The notes: generated by a model not told the origin, from the sequence alone. 64,000 nucleotides of DNA from Tetramitus jugosus (GCA_937625935.1 OW569389.1:335694-399693); one strand, 5' to 3'. Numbered from the stretch's first letter, positions 1 through 10,803 are shown. Program-made: numbers and translations.

Positions 1-387
1 TCTCAACAACAAGAATGCACTCTTGCCCTTGCCTCTGACAGTGTGAACACGAGCACGCAGAGATACAATAGATTCGTCGAGTGACGAGTCCAATGAACCA
101 ATCGATACCAATTCATTCAAATTTTGAGTAAATGTGGATTGAATCAATGGATAATCACCAAAGAGCTTGGATCCGTTGAAAACTTCTTCAAAGGTAACAA
201 TGGATTTGGTTCCTGATTCTCTGGCTTGACGAGCTTGGAGTCTCTCTGCCTTTTTTTGAGCTTTGGCGTTTTTAGCTTCTTCTGCTTTTTTTTTCTTTTC
301 TTCGTCAGTGAGCTTTGGTTTGCTCGTTGATGATGATGCTGTTGGTTGTTGTGGTTGTTCTTGTGGTTGTTGTTCGACAGACGACAT
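1..387 (-). CDS. DARS1: Cytoplasmic aspartyl-tRNA synthetase, N-terminal part (cut by window edge)
   Basis: Partial gene of 129 codons, with the start at 387 and the 3' part outside the window. The enzyme charges tRNA-Asp with aspartate in the cytosol. The visible protein has a Q/S/T-rich start, then a lysine-rich helix (KKKKAEEAKNAKAQKKAERL, about residues 31-50) like the tRNA-binding extension of eukaryotic AspRS. The beginning of the OB-fold anticodon-binding domain follows, ending in RARVHTVRGKGKSAFLLLR, which matches the eukaryotic AspRS signature around RARVHTSRAKGK. The class II catalytic domain is not in the window. The leader is A-rich (nine A then TC before ATG) and preceded by CAA repeats, identical in style to the Gbeta leader at 22,660. 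Identification rests on the OB-fold start; LysRS or AsnRS are less likely from that motif. Confidence 0.85.
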   Translation of the reverse strand, partial: MSSVEQQPQEQPQQPTASSSTSKPKLTDEEKKKKAEEAKNAKAQKKAERLQARQARESGTKSIVTFEEVFNGSKLFGDYPLIQSTFTQNLNELVSIGSLDSSLDESIVSLRARVHTVRGKGKSAFLLLR

Positions 388-877
388 GATTTTTTTTTCT
401 AATGTTGTTGTTGTTGTTGATGTTTTTTTGTTGTTGTTGTTGGTTGTTGTGGAAAAAAAGTTTTTGAGATTTGGATTGAGAATCGCGATCTATCGCAGAA
501 TTGCTGCGGTCTTCATTTTCCCTCTGCTAGATGTTCCGATGCGTCTTACAAAACGAACCTTGTCGAAATCTCGAAGGGGCACCATATGCAAACCGACTGG
601 CTTTTCCTGTTGTAAATGGCGACACCCTGCCCAACAAACAAAGAAGAATACAATGGACGATTGAATAAATGAAGGGTATAATAATAATAAAAACATTTGT
701 ATGACATCGTGGACAATCATAACAATAATAAAACAAACAGCATCAGCTACCGGTCGTAATGGACACAAGCTTCCAACAGAAAGAAACCTGGGAACAACCA
801 TCACACCAAGCAGCAGCACCACCAACAGAGAGAAACAGCAACATGGAAACAAAAATCCTAAATGCAGTTATATCAAT
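388..877. other. Intergenic region between AspRS and Rab5
   Basis: 490 bp containing the 5' leader of AspRS (a CAA/GTT repeat around 400-450) and the 3' flank of Rab5. Several short overlapping open frames occur on both strands, but none has recognisable protein features. I see no RNA gene. Confidence 0.5.
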
Positions 878-1719
878 CTAACAACATGTAGTCTTTTTGC
901 CTCCAGCTCCTCCTTCACCTGCCTTTGGAATAATAATTCCATCGACGCCATTGCCTCCGTTGCCTCCATTGCCATCAGTTCGATCCTTTGGTAATTTTTT
1001 AGCAATGTCGACAAACAATTCTGCGACATTGTGTGATGTTTTTGCCGATGTTTCCTTGTACAGAATTCCATTGTCGTCGGCATAAGTCTGTGCCTCTGAA
1101 ATTTCCACTTTTCGCTTGTCTTCCAAATCTTGTTTGTTACCAGTGAGCGCAATCACAATATTTGTGTTGCCTTGACGCTGTAATTCCTTGACCCATTGTT
1201 TAGCTCTTGTAAATGAATCATAATTGGTAATGTCATAGACTACAATGGCAGCTGATGCACCTCTATAATACATGGGAGCTAAACTCCTGTACCTTTCTTG
1301 TCCTGCAGTGTCCCATATCTCAAATTTGACGACGCTATTTTTTTTTCATCATCATTTTTTTTGTGTTTTATGATTTTTTTTTCCCCAGTCATTCGGCATT
1401 CATCAATTGATCATACATATTCAAACCAACCAAACAACAAGACGGGCACAAAATAGCGTTAGCAAAAAAAAATCAATTTCTTCAAGCAGCAACAAAAGTG
1501 CAACAAAGCTTTCGCTTAAAAAATAATAAAAAAAACGTACCTTTCACCGAGTGGAACGGTTTGAGTCAGAAAAGCAGCACCAATCGTTGATTCTTGATAC
1601 TCAAAGAATTGACCCCTGACAAATCGTAGCACCAAACTCGATTTACCGACAGAGCTCTCACCCAAGAGCACTAATTTGAATGGAATAGCTTTGGCATTTG
1701 GATTGACAGCATCAGTCAT
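878..1719 (-). CDS. RAB5: Rab5-family small GTPase (two exons)
   Basis: Endosomal Rab GTPase, 211 residues after splicing. Exon 1 is 1541-1719 and exon 2 is 878-1334, with a 206-bp GT-AG intron (1335-1540). The splice is fixed by restoring [20 protein letters not shown]. Visible motifs are the P-loop GESSVGKSS, switch II WDTAGQE, the G4 motif NKQD and the G5 motif [15 protein letters not shown] and WVKELQRQ are Rab5-like stretches. The C-terminus ends in CC, a dual geranylgeranylation signal. It is preceded by a glycine/asparagine-rich hypervariable tail (GNGGNGG), longer and more glycine-rich than usual. Rab5 controls early-endosome fusion, and in a phagotrophic protist also phagosome maturation. 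Assignment to Rab5 rather than Rab21/22 is likely but not certain. Confidence 0.9.
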
Positions 1720-2049
1720 TTTTTTTAACTTTTTGTTGTTTGTTGTTGTTGGAATAATATTATTGGTTGTTTGTGGAAGCGAAAAAAAATGTCAACGAGA
1801 GCTTGGTGATGACGCGTTCTTCTTCTGATGTTTGTGTTGCGTGCTTTGTTTTTTGGCGCTGAAAAAAATGTTCCAATAAAAAAAAGGCGTTCCCCTTGTG
1901 CTTCTCGCTGGGAACTTGATTGGGTCTTTTCTGCTTTTGTCGCCGAAACGGAAAAATGGAACGATTCGTAGTTTACTGTGTCTGTGTTGACTGTTGTATA
2001 CAATGGGTCCTTTTTTGTACAGTACCGTACTCTCTGAATGAAACTTCTT
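1720..2049. other. Rab5 leader and upstream flank
   Basis: 330 bp between Rab5 and the next minus-strand gene. The Rab5 start is preceded on the minus strand by A-rich sequence and CAA repeats. The single open frame on the minus strand (1725-2003) has low-complexity lysine/glutamine-rich composition and no recognisable domain, so I do not call it. Confidence 0.4.
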
Positions 2050-2565
2050 TTATTCTTCTGAACGTTGAGATCTGAAATGTTCTTCTAGGGCATATCTGGC
2101 ATTGATGAATCGCTTGTTTACCTTTTCTTTACTGTACAGTGAGATGTATGCGTCGACGGGCATCACCAACTCTTCCATCTCTTTGCCCTCCTCGTGATAA
2201 AAGGGTTCAAGTTCATTTGACACTAAAAGTCGATCCATTGATTCCTGCTCTTCTTGTCTCATCTCTTCTGAGCGATAAATGGCTTCCATGCTCAAATCTG
2301 CATGAGATAAGCAATCTTCCATGACTTCAATTCTTTTATCGAGTTGCCAATGAGGAACAAAAGTGGGTGCTTCGCTGTGGGCACTCTCAATCAAAAAATT
2401 CTCCCATGCCATTGCCATCATGAGATCGTCCAATGGACCTCCTTCTCCGCCACCTACATAGCTTCTCCTACGTCTCTGTCGAATCATTTGTCTTGTAACG
2501 TCCTCTGCCAATGCATGGAAGGGAATGACAACATCCCTTGAATTCATAGTGTACCATGTGTCCAT
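2050..2565 (-). CDS. Hypothetical acidic protein, 171 aa
   Basis: I do not recognise this protein. It is soluble, with no signal peptide or membrane segment. It has an arginine-rich stretch with a short glycine loop (RQRRRRSYVGGGEGG, about residues 29-43), then a mainly helical, glutamate-rich body. Codon use resembles its neighbours and the start codon is clean, so it is probably a real gene. It sits 216 bp beyond the stop of the giant repeat protein and is transcribed the same way. The second Met (residue 7) is an alternative start. Confidence 0.55.
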   Translation of the reverse strand: MDTWYTMNSRDVVIPFHALAEDVTRQMIRQRRRRSYVGGGEGGPLDDLMMAMAWENFLIESAHSEAPTFVPHWQLDKRIEVMEDCLSHADLSMEAIYRSEEMRQEEQESMDRLLVSNELEPFYHEEGKEMEELVMPVDAYISLYSKEKVNKRFINARYALEEHFRSQRSEE

Positions 2566-2781
2566 CCTCTCGTTTCTGTTACTCTTTGTGGATCGCCACT
2601 CGAAATTGCTTCTCTATTTTTTACAAAGACTTCAGTTGTATTTTTAGGAACTTGTTGGACGAAAAATGGGTTGACTGGATAAGATGATAACGATACTTGA
2701 AGCTTATTGTTGATTCGAGGTGTGGATGCACAAGAATTGTTTCAATGTCGACGTGTACAAATATCAATTGGACTTTGTGAT

Positions 2782-5700
2782 TTATTGAGCAAACTCTGAT
2801 TGCATGTTGATCAAGGACATCAGCTTTTTCTTGGTCTTGTGCTTGGTTGTGAGGTTGGTGAAGAATTTCTCCCATGGGGTGAGCTTCTTGGCTTTGGCTG
2901 CCTTCTTCTTTGGAGTCTTTCTTCTCTTCTTGGTGTCTTCCTCTTCGGATTCCTCATCCTCGTCTTCGTCTTCTTGTGCCTCGCCGTACTTCAAGAGTCT
3001 TTCACGAACAACCTTCATGAAGTCGACAAAGCTATTGTACTGCTTCTGCACAAGGGTTTGCAAGAGATTTTCGCTGATTCTCTCAAACATTCCCTCAATA
3101 AAGGTTTCATTCTCCTTTTCAACCATATCGAGCAAGCTCTTTGAGTTTTCAAGCTCGAATTGTTGGTATTCTCTGGTGACATATTGTTCAACCAATTGCA
3201 TCACCTTTGAATCAATCTTGTCTGGATTGTGCTTCTGGATTTCAATGTAGATTCTCTCCAACAATTCAATTGTACCACCGTTGGTTGGATCAGGGAAGAT
3301 GGCAACAACACTTCTCCACATACCCTCGTCCAACAACAATTGAAGCTTCTCCTTCATTGTTGCTCTTCTGTGCACAGACAAGGTAGAAGAGGAACTTGAC
3401 TTCTTTGCTCTCTTCTTTGGTTTTGATTTTGGTGCTTTTCTCTTCTTTCTCTTACCATATCCGCTATCAGAGTCAGAGTCAGGTTCTGAGTAATCGTCAT
3501 CATCATCAGCTACTTCGTCTTCTTCTTCAACGTCTGGAACCAGTGAAACATTTCTGTCGGTAACATCACGGTCATCAAACATGTGTTCCATAACATAGTC
3601 CAACAATTGGATTCTGGTCTTTGGCCATTGGTCTTCAGCAGACATAACCTTGACTTCACCAAATGCATCAGATGTCATAGTAATCTTGAATGTGATAATG
3701 GCTTGTTCGAGCAGGATGGAGTTGTCTTCTTCGACCTTGGCAGCATGCATCATCAACTTGGATACAGTCAAGGTAAAGTTATCCAATGTGTAGTAGCCCT
3801 TATATTTAAGTGGCAAGTTACTGAGTTCGACTTGGATCTCTCCCAGACGCTTCTCAGTCTCAACAGTTCTTTGGATCTTACTTTGTTGCAACAACTTTTG
3901 TTGTTCTTCTTCAAGTTCCTTGATTCTCGCAACTTGTTCTTTAAGGACAAGAATTGCTTTTTGAATAAAAGCACCAATACGCAACACCAGTTCATATTCG
4001 TATTTGCCAGCCATGTCTTGAAGAATTCTGATCAAATTCTCAACAGCGGACACCTTTGCAATACACTTGTCAACGATAGATTCCAAGAATCTGCTTGCTT
4101 CAGTGGATTCTTCTTCATGAACATTGTCAGTCATTTGAGAATCAGCATCAGCTCTTTCATCAACCAACTTCTTCAAATCCAATGCAGCATTAATCATAAT
4201 TCTACTGACAGCGAATGAAATGTTATCGTACTTTTCTTGGGATTGCTTTGAGAAGGAAGGTTCCAAAGCAAGGAGATAGTGCTTCAATGCCAATTGACGC
4301 AACTCATTCTGTTGTTCAACTGAAATTTGATTTCTTTGTTGCAATGCCTTTGCCTTTTCTTGAACAAGAAGAGCATAGTGCTGTTCAGGCAACTTTCTTT
4401 CTTCTTCCTCTTTCTTGAATTGTTCCAAGATTGCCAAACAATTCTCTCCAACAAAGATTGATTGTTTGTACTCTGACTTGTCGAGCAGAGTAGATGCGAC
4501 AGTTTGCAAGTTGTTTGGATTCTTGACACCCAATTGGCTGTCACACAACAAATCAACAACAATCTTCAAGTTCTTGTTGAACAATTCAGTTTCCTGCTCA
4601 ATTTGTTCGGTGGTGAGTGAGTGATCGAAAGCAATTCTGTTTTCGAGATTAGACTTTGAGGCAAGAACAGATGACAACATCTTGTTGATTGCTTGGAACT
4701 TCCAGTTGTTGAATTCATTGTAGTCATAAGACAAAACGAAATATTCAACATCCAATGCATCCAACTTTTCTTTAGCTTCGTCCAATTGCTTTTGAACATC
4801 ATCAGGCAATTGCTTTCTCAAGAGTTCCAAATCCTCTTCTTCACGATTAATGATTTGAATCAATTGTTCTGGTACAGCTCTTTCTCTCTTCTTTGCTTCA
4901 CATTGGGTAGCTTGCTCAATGGCGTATCTACCGAACTTGAAGGCCAAAGTGATATCTGAACCCTTAATCTTGTCCATCATTGACAAAATGTGTTTTGGAT
5001 TCTTGACAAATGGCATGCATTGATCAACAATTGCGTTAATCTTGACATCATGACCTTGTCTAACCTTTTGCTTGTCTTCTTCAGTAGTTTCAGCCTGCAA
5101 TTCCATTTCCTTATCTTCATTGTTCTTTGCCTTGATCAAACTTTGAATGAGTAATACAGCAGTATTCAAATGCAAGGTATCCAAAATTTCAGGTGAAGAA
5201 TCCTTGTATTCTGGAGAAATCTTCAGCAAGTTGACTTGAATTTGCAGTTCAAGCATTCTAGCAGCCTTGTCACCATCCAACTTCTTTCTCTTGTTCTTCA
5301 TTTGTTTACGAACATCGAGCAAATCTCTTTCTTCTTCTTCGATTTCTTCCAATTCTTGTCTAATAGCGTCTCTCTCCTTCTTTGCTGCCAAAAGTTCAGG
5401 AATTCTGGATTGAATGACCTTACCAAGTTGAAGAACGATCTCAAACTCTTCATTGTCACTCAAAATGTTTGCCAAATTGTAGAGGGAGTTTGGATTATGA
5501 ATATACTCGACTAATCTTTCAACAACAGAAGCAATCTTCTTGTCAGTTTCTGCAATATTATCCGTAACTTCAATCTTTGGATCAATATCATCTTGCATTC
5601 TGTCTTCTCCACGAGTCAATTCATTTTGCAACAAATCCTTCAATTTGTACTTCAAGTTATCCTTGTTTGTCAACAAGGAAGTCAACATCAACTTGATAAG

Positions 5701-8700
5701 AACCAAATAATCATTATCATATTGATTCAATGTCTTCTTTGCGAACTTTGGAATAGTTTCATTGTTGATCTTTTGTTCAACTTCCATGTCAGCAAGTTGT
5801 TTGATTTGTTCTGGCTTCAAGAACTTCTTTTGGTCGAGAAGTTTTTGCTTTTCAGCTCTCAATTGCTCATATTGCAATTTTGGTAATTCTCTGGCTTCTC
5901 TCTGAGCAGCCATTTCCTTGTTAGCTGCGAGTGCCTTATCACCAATTTGGAGCATCAAGTCGTATTCCCTACGGTTGGAACACTCTCTGACATATTCAAT
6001 CATATTAGTTGGAGATTCAATGTAGTTCAAAACTTCCAATGTAACGAATTGAATTCTTTCATCAGACAATGGTTCTTTGCTTACAATTTGAGCAGCACCA
6101 AATCCAACAATTGTTGGTCTTGGAATCTTGCTGTTCAATGAAGTTCTAACCATGGTCAAACCAATATCGTTCTTATTGTTCTCATATTGATCAAAGTCGT
6201 CATAATCAAAGTGTTCTGGATGTGGTAGAGCTTCATATTCTGCTTCCAATTTCTTCAATTGTTGTTGTCTAGTTGCAGGCAATTGTTGTCTCTTTTCCAA
6301 CAATTCTTCTTGCTCAGCCTCAATAATCTTGATTGGAACATAGGTCTCTTCTCTAACCTTCTTAGCCTTGATCATTTCTTGAATGATGTCCAAAGCCTTG
6401 AATCCAACCTTATTAACCAACTCGTATTCACTTCTGTTGGCAATGTAGGTCATCAATTGTCTCAAGTTAGCTGGACTGACAACATAGTTCAAATGACGGT
6501 TGAACACTTCATGAACTTGTTCCTCATTGAACTTGAGGAAAGTTTGAGCATCAAGGGCCTTGTTGATGGCACCTAGACAAGTGGCATAGTGTCTGTAGTC
6601 ATATTGACTGACATCCATGTGAGTATTTGGAGCATCAAGAGCGAAAACTCTGACTTGGTAATCCAATTCCTTCATCTTTTCTACTTGATCAGGTTTCAAT
6701 GTCTTACGATCAACAGCAAGTGTTTGTGCTTCTTGTTGCAATACTTGCAATTCAGCACGCACTTCATCTCTCTTCTTCTTTTCTTGACGAACTTCAGTAA
6801 TTCTTCTTTGCAACTTGTCCAAAACCTCAATTCCAAGAGCATATTCTTGTCTGAGATCAAATGCTTGCAATGAATCAATGTTATTAACTGCTTCAATGCA
6901 TTCTCTGACAACAGAAGCCAACTTGTCATCAGACATTGGTTGAACAGGACGCAATCCCAACAATAGTGGATTAGCATTGTATGTTGGGACTTCACTTCTG
7001 CTATCCAAGGAAGCTCTGATCATTTGAGTAATAATTTGAACTCTATAAGTGTCCCATTGTTGATTATATATCAATTGAATTTGAACATGAGGATTCACAG
7101 TTGCAAAGTTACGAGATCCAGATGTAACCAATTGTCTGAACAAGTCATTTTGAATCATAGTGTTATAGAGTACATTTGGAGTAATATCTTGTGGGAACAA
7201 TGGAACATTGAGTACATTGTGATGTGCTCCAAACAAAGCCAAACCGTCCTCTGGATTATCAACAATCTGCTTAATCAAACTCTTTTGAAGATCAATTTCA
7301 ACAGAGTATTGAGCTTCAAGCTTCTTGAGCAAAGCTGAACCCAAAATAACCATTTGTTCGTATTCCTTCTTAACATGCATGACACTGAGCAAAGCAACCA
7401 ATGTACCAATAACATTGACATTCTCAATAATGTAATCCAAAACGGAATACATCTCAGGTTCCTTAATAAGGCCAACAACCAACATTTCATGGGCAAGTTC
7501 CCACATCCATCTTGTGAGATCACTTGGAACAATAGTTGCTTCATCAATAACCGGTGTTTGTTGGGCATTCATTACAATTGTTGGTGCAAACAATGATGGT
7601 GGTGAGGAAGGTGAGGCAGAAGAAGAAGGAGCTGCAGTTGCGGTGTGAGTATCAACTGTAGGATCATGCAACTTAAGTTCTGGCAATGGAACAGGTTTCA
7701 AAGCAACCTTTGCCAAGCTCAATGCAGCTGCATATTGTTCCTTTTCCTTTAGAATTTGAGCAATTCTATATTGTACAGTCTTATGAACAACAACTTGTGT
7801 GCATTGCTCAACAAGCAAAGTGGTCTTCTTGTTAGAGATGGCCAAATCACACAACCATCTAGCACGATCAGAAGTCTCATTATTCCATTCTCTAGACAGC
7901 GCAACAGACTTGAGTGCCAAATTGAAAGCAACATCAACATCCAAAGCTCTTGAAATTTGAGCAATGGAGAACAATTGAGAAACATCTTCCAATTTCTCTG
8001 CAACTTCTTGCGCTTGCTTCACACGTTCCAACTTGAGCAAGAATCTGGCCAAATAGAAATCCAAATCGACTGCCTTTGCCAAATTCATACCTTCTTCAAA
8101 TCTTCCATCTCTCTCCAATTGATTCAATCTCTCGATAGACAAATCCTTTGGCTCAGAGAACTTACCAATGCTCTCACCCTTCATCACATTCTTCAAATGG
8201 ACATTGTTCCATGCCAGCTTGGCAGCATATCTTGCAGTGGAGAATGTACCTTCTTCTTCGTTGGCAGAAGTATCCCAATCGAACAACTTCTTTGCCCATT
8301 CAACTCTCTCATCCTGTTCAATATCCAAACTTTCAAACAAGAAGACTTCGACCCAATCCTTTGCGATTTCACGCAACATCTCTTCATAACCATCAATGTT
8401 ATGAACACCGAGTTCATTACCTCTGGTGACATACTCTGATGTAATGGCTTCCATAATGTTCAAACCATCACGGATTTCACCCTTGTTCAAAATCTTGTCC
8501 TTTGCCTTATCCTTCTCAATACGAATAGAAATGGAATCGATACGATAGGTGGCACGAGCATCACCCAAAGCAGCACCAAATCTACCTCTCTTGATTGCTT
8601 GAAGACCATTGGTAGCCACAAAAGCATCTCTGACCTTTCTTCTAATGGCCATCAAATTGACACCACCAAAATCTTGCATCAATCCAGAAGCACCTACACC

Positions 8701-9219
8701 ATCCATAGCAGCAGAAGCACCACCACTCGTAGAATAAAATGGTAAACCATTGGCCATAGTGTTCTGAGTTTGCCATTGACCTGGAATTTGAGTTGGATCC
8801 AACGTATTTTCACCACCAATCAATTGAGTAGCACCAACAACAGAAGAAGAAGAAGGACCTCTACCCATTGCACCCATCAACAAGTGAGATTGACGAAAAG
8901 TAGCAGCAAACTGTTCCAATTGCTTGAGAGCAGTTGCCGTTGGAGGAGTATTTCTGTTTCTTGATCCCATGACCTTTAGAATTTGCTTCTTGATTTGAAC
9001 ATCGAGATGAGGATCATCTCTCAACAGTCTTGTCACTACCAATTGAAGTTCTTCTTTGAGCAAGTCACCCACCATGTCATCTACATCAGAAGTCAATGAA
9101 AATTTGTTGCTTTCTTCACCATTGCTATTATTGTTATCGTAAACGGCATCTTCCTCATTGTGTTGAGTTGGATTGCCAGTGCCATCATTGGCCTTTTGTT
9201 TTTTGGTTGCTGTGGACAT
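2782..9219 (-). CDS. Giant all-helical modular repeat protein, 2,145 aa
   Basis: The longest gene here, uninterrupted, with its ATG at 9219. I do not recognise the family. After a polar N-terminus, residues about 360-520 look like helical solenoid (RLNQLERDGRFEEGMNLAK and similar). From about residue 787 there are seven copies of a 140-175-residue module, beginning near 787, 927, 1082, 1256, 1421, 1582 and 1739. Each module opens with a motif like EYELVLRIG, then a charged coiled coil (LPEQ..L..E...L), then a helix ending near a Tyr/Asp-rich stretch. A strongly acidic linker and a basic, nuclear-localisation-like patch (KRKKRKAPKSKPKKRAKK, about 1920-1940) follow. Another helical domain and a second acidic/basic tail close the protein. 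Nuclear scaffolding is an inference from composition only. Confidence 0.85.
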   Translation of the reverse strand: MSTATKKQKANDGTGNPTQHNEEDAVYDNNNSNGEESNKFSLTSDVDDMVGDLLKEELQLVVTRLLRDDPHLDVQIKKQILKVMGSRNRNTPPTATALKQLEQFAATFRQSHLLMGAMGRGPSSSSVVGATQLIGGENTLDPTQIPGQWQTQNTMANGLPFYSTSGGASAAMDGVGASGLMQDFGGVNLMAIRRKVRDAFVATNGLQAIKRGRFGAALGDARATYRIDSISIRIEKDKAKDKILNKGEIRDGLNIMEAITSEYVTRGNELGVHNIDGYEEMLREIAKDWVEVFLFESLDIEQDERVEWAKKLFDWDTSANEEEGTFSTARYAAKLAWNNVHLKNVMKGESIGKFSEPKDLSIERLNQLERDGRFEEGMNLAKAVDLDFYLARFLLKLERVKQAQEVAEKLEDVSQLFSIAQISRALDVDVAFNLALKSVALSREWNNETSDRARWLCDLAISNKKTTLLVEQCTQVVVHKTVQYRIAQILKEKEQYAAALSLAKVALKPVPLPELKLHDPTVDTHTATAAPSSSASPSSPPSLFAPTIVMNAQQTPVIDEATIVPSDLTRWMWELAHEMLVVGLIKEPEMYSVLDYIIENVNVIGTLVALLSVMHVKKEYEQMVILGSALLKKLEAQYSVEIDLQKSLIKQIVDNPEDGLALFGAHHNVLNVPLFPQDITPNVLYNTMIQNDLFRQLVTSGSRNFATVNPHVQIQLIYNQQWDTYRVQIITQMIRASLDSRSEVPTYNANPLLLGLRPVQPMSDDKLASVVRECIEAVNNIDSLQAFDLRQEYALGIEVLDKLQRRITEVRQEKKKRDEVRAELQVLQQEAQTLAVDRKTLKPDQVEKMKELDYQVRVFALDAPNTHMDVSQYDYRHYATCLGAINKALDAQTFLKFNEEQVHEVFNRHLNYVVSPANLRQLMTYIANRSEYELVNKVGFKALDIIQEMIKAKKVREETYVPIKIIEAEQEELLEKRQQLPATRQQQLKKLEAEYEALPHPEHFDYDDFDQYENNKNDIGLTMVRTSLNSKIPRPTIVGFGAAQIVSKEPLSDERIQFVTLEVLNYIESPTNMIEYVRECSNRREYDLMLQIGDKALAANKEMAAQREARELPKLQYEQLRAEKQKLLDQKKFLKPEQIKQLADMEVEQKINNETIPKFAKKTLNQYDNDYLVLIKLMLTSLLTNKDNLKYKLKDLLQNELTRGEDRMQDDIDPKIEVTDNIAETDKKIASVVERLVEYIHNPNSLYNLANILSDNEEFEIVLQLGKVIQSRIPELLAAKKERDAIRQELEEIEEEERDLLDVRKQMKNKRKKLDGDKAARMLELQIQVNLLKISPEYKDSSPEILDTLHLNTAVLLIQSLIKAKNNEDKEMELQAETTEEDKQKVRQGHDVKINAIVDQCMPFVKNPKHILSMMDKIKGSDITLAFKFGRYAIEQATQCEAKKRERAVPEQLIQIINREEEDLELLRKQLPDDVQKQLDEAKEKLDALDVEYFVLSYDYNEFNNWKFQAINKMLSSVLASKSNLENRIAFDHSLTTEQIEQETELFNKNLKIVVDLLCDSQLGVKNPNNLQTVASTLLDKSEYKQSIFVGENCLAILEQFKKEEEERKLPEQHYALLVQEKAKALQQRNQISVEQQNELRQLALKHYLLALEPSFSKQSQEKYDNISFAVSRIMINAALDLKKLVDERADADSQMTDNVHEEESTEASRFLESIVDKCIAKVSAVENLIRILQDMAGKYEYELVLRIGAFIQKAILVLKEQVARIKELEEEQQKLLQQSKIQRTVETEKRLGEIQVELSNLPLKYKGYYTLDNFTLTVSKLMMHAAKVEEDNSILLEQAIITFKITMTSDAFGEVKVMSAEDQWPKTRIQLLDYVMEHMFDDRDVTDRNVSLVPDVEEEDEVADDDDDYSEPDSDSDSGYGKRKKRKAPKSKPKKRAKKSSSSSTLSVHRRATMKEKLQLLLDEGMWRSVVAIFPDPTNGGTIELLERIYIEIQKHNPDKIDSKVMQLVEQYVTREYQQFELENSKSLLDMVEKENETFIEGMFERISENLLQTLVQKQYNSFVDFMKVVRERLLKYGEAQEDEDEDEESEEEDTKKRRKTPKKKAAKAKKLTPWEKFFTNLTTKHKTKKKLMSLINMQSEFAQ

Positions 9220-9222
9220 CAC

Positions 9223-9648
9223 TCAAGTGCGGACCAAAAGACACGTTAAAAAGGTGGTTGGTTGTTTTGGTGTGGTGTGTTGTTGTGTTTGTTAAAAAGT
9301 GAAAAAAGCTTTAGCGAAGAGATTTGATTGAGAGATTTTATGCCTTTCACCTCTTGCACGCTTCACAAGCAAGGGAAAACGTGCTCCCAGCACATTTTTC
9401 CACCTTTAACTGACACGCGGAACTTGTGGATCGAACTGATCGACGGGAAAATATTTTCGACTTTTCTAGAGAATAATGTAGTCACACGTCAATTCACTTG
9501 ACACGAACGGTATCTACGGTCTGACGAATTCAAAAATTGCAGAATTTGGTGTGACCAAAGATTGCAATGTTTCACACAAAATACATGATAGAAACCTTTT
9601 TTTTAATGTTTGTTCTTGCATTCGTTCTACAATGCACAGACTGTTCTC
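9223..9648. other. Intergenic region with promoter of the giant gene
   Basis: About 426 bp between two minus-strand genes. It should hold the promoter of the giant repeat protein and the terminator of the membrane protein. The leader next to 9219 is rich in CA/AC (ACAACACACCAC on the minus strand). No conserved element or RNA gene was recognised. Confidence 0.4.
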
Positions 9649-10266
9649 TTAGTGCTTCATCCAATAGACAATTCTCAAAATCGCAAAAGCAATGATTCCA
9701 CCATGGAAAAACAGCAAGAATTGTCCACCAATCATCAACCAAGCAACTCCTCTGCTGTTTGCGTCCTTGCCTCCAGCGCGGAAAAATACAGCGGAAGCTG
9801 TAATGCAGGTCAAGACATTGGTAAACAACAAACAAACCATTGCAATCAAAAATCCAACGGTCAATCCGACTCGCGCCATTTTCATCTTTTCGGAGCGCAA
9901 AACTACAGCTACGAAACCCAAAACGGCGGCAACCAAAGCAAAGAATGAACCAATAATTCCGGAAGCGGCAGAAAATCGAGTATTTCTGACAAGTCTCTTT
10001 AGCTCAATTGGCCAACTGGATTTGCTCACAGAGGGAACACTCTTATTGAAAATGGCAACCTTGACAACAGCAACAAGGAAAGTGTTGATAGCAAACAAAA
10101 GCAACAAAACACACAAGACACCAAAAATCAAGTCAAGTATGAAATGAGTACGTTTCACAGTTTCAACAGCGTTGCTCTGAATGGTTTGAATGGAAGTGGA
10201 GTGCTCAGTGTGAGCTTCATTGAATTCTGCCTCACTTGGGGCCTCGTAAGTCTCATATGGATCCAT
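9649..10266 (-). CDS. Four-helix membrane protein, 205 aa
   Basis: Predicted tetraspan membrane protein of unknown function. A polar, acidic N-terminus (about 40 residues) faces one side. Hydrophobic segments lie near residues 43-65 (LDLIFGVLCVLLLLFAINTF), 100-123, 133-157 and 175-200. The loop between the first two is basic and the C-terminus is short (YWMKH). It lacks the CCG motif and large cysteine-containing loop of true tetraspanins, so it is not assigned to that family. It lies between the giant repeat gene and the SAM-domain gene on the same strand. Confidence 0.7.
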   Translation of the reverse strand: MDPYETYEAPSEAEFNEAHTEHSTSIQTIQSNAVETVKRTHFILDLIFGVLCVLLLLFAINTFLVAVVKVAIFNKSVPSVSKSSWPIELKRLVRNTRFSAASGIIGSFFALVAAVLGFVAVVLRSEKMKMARVGLTVGFLIAMVCLLFTNVLTCITASAVFFRAGGKDANSRGVAWLMIGGQFLLFFHGGIIAFAILRIVYWMKH

Positions 10267-10803
10267 ATCTCTTTAGAAGAATTTGTGTTGTAGGTAGCTT
10301 CAAAAAAGAATAAATTATTGTTTGTGATGATGTTGTCTCAAGAGCAAAAGTTGGTTGGGGAAAAGCTGCTTGTTGTGTGGTTGGGATGCGACGACGGGGT
10401 AGGGAGAATCCAATTCGACCGAACAACGGGGTAATCTGTATTCTCCGTTATACAAAATATCCGGAGGAGTCATCCTTCTCCCTTCGGTTTGATGGATATC
10501 GTTCCCAGAGCTAAGATACAGCTGCACTGGCAGCGAGAGTGGATTAGCAAACGAAATTATTTGTTTGTTTTATTTGTCCGAGAGTTATCGTAGTTCGTGC
10601 TGTTTGCATGACTGGATACTCATTCTGATGAAGATTATTCTCATATCTGAAGAGAGTTCATACACACCACCCAACGGGAGTAGTTTGCCTAGACCACAAT
10701 AAAGCACCCAATAGCCCTTTCTGTTGTGGTGTTTGCTTTCTTAGCTTTTCTATATTCTTACAATCGATCGATCGATCCTCCTTCCAACAACACCAAAGAC
10801 GAC
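10267..10803. other. Intergenic region
   Basis: 537 bp with no supportable gene. A 70-codon minus-strand frame (10315-10527) is low in domain features and was not called. The region includes a GATC run near 10760 (CGATCGATCGATCC), close to the 3' end of the SAM gene. Confidence 0.4.

Noticed and set aside
1725-2003. 92-codon minus-strand frame upstream of Rab5
   Set aside because: Low complexity and lies in the Rab5 leader region with CAA repeats; no domain.
9649-10266. Tetraspanin assignment for the four-helix protein
   Set aside because: No CCG motif and no large Cys-containing loop.
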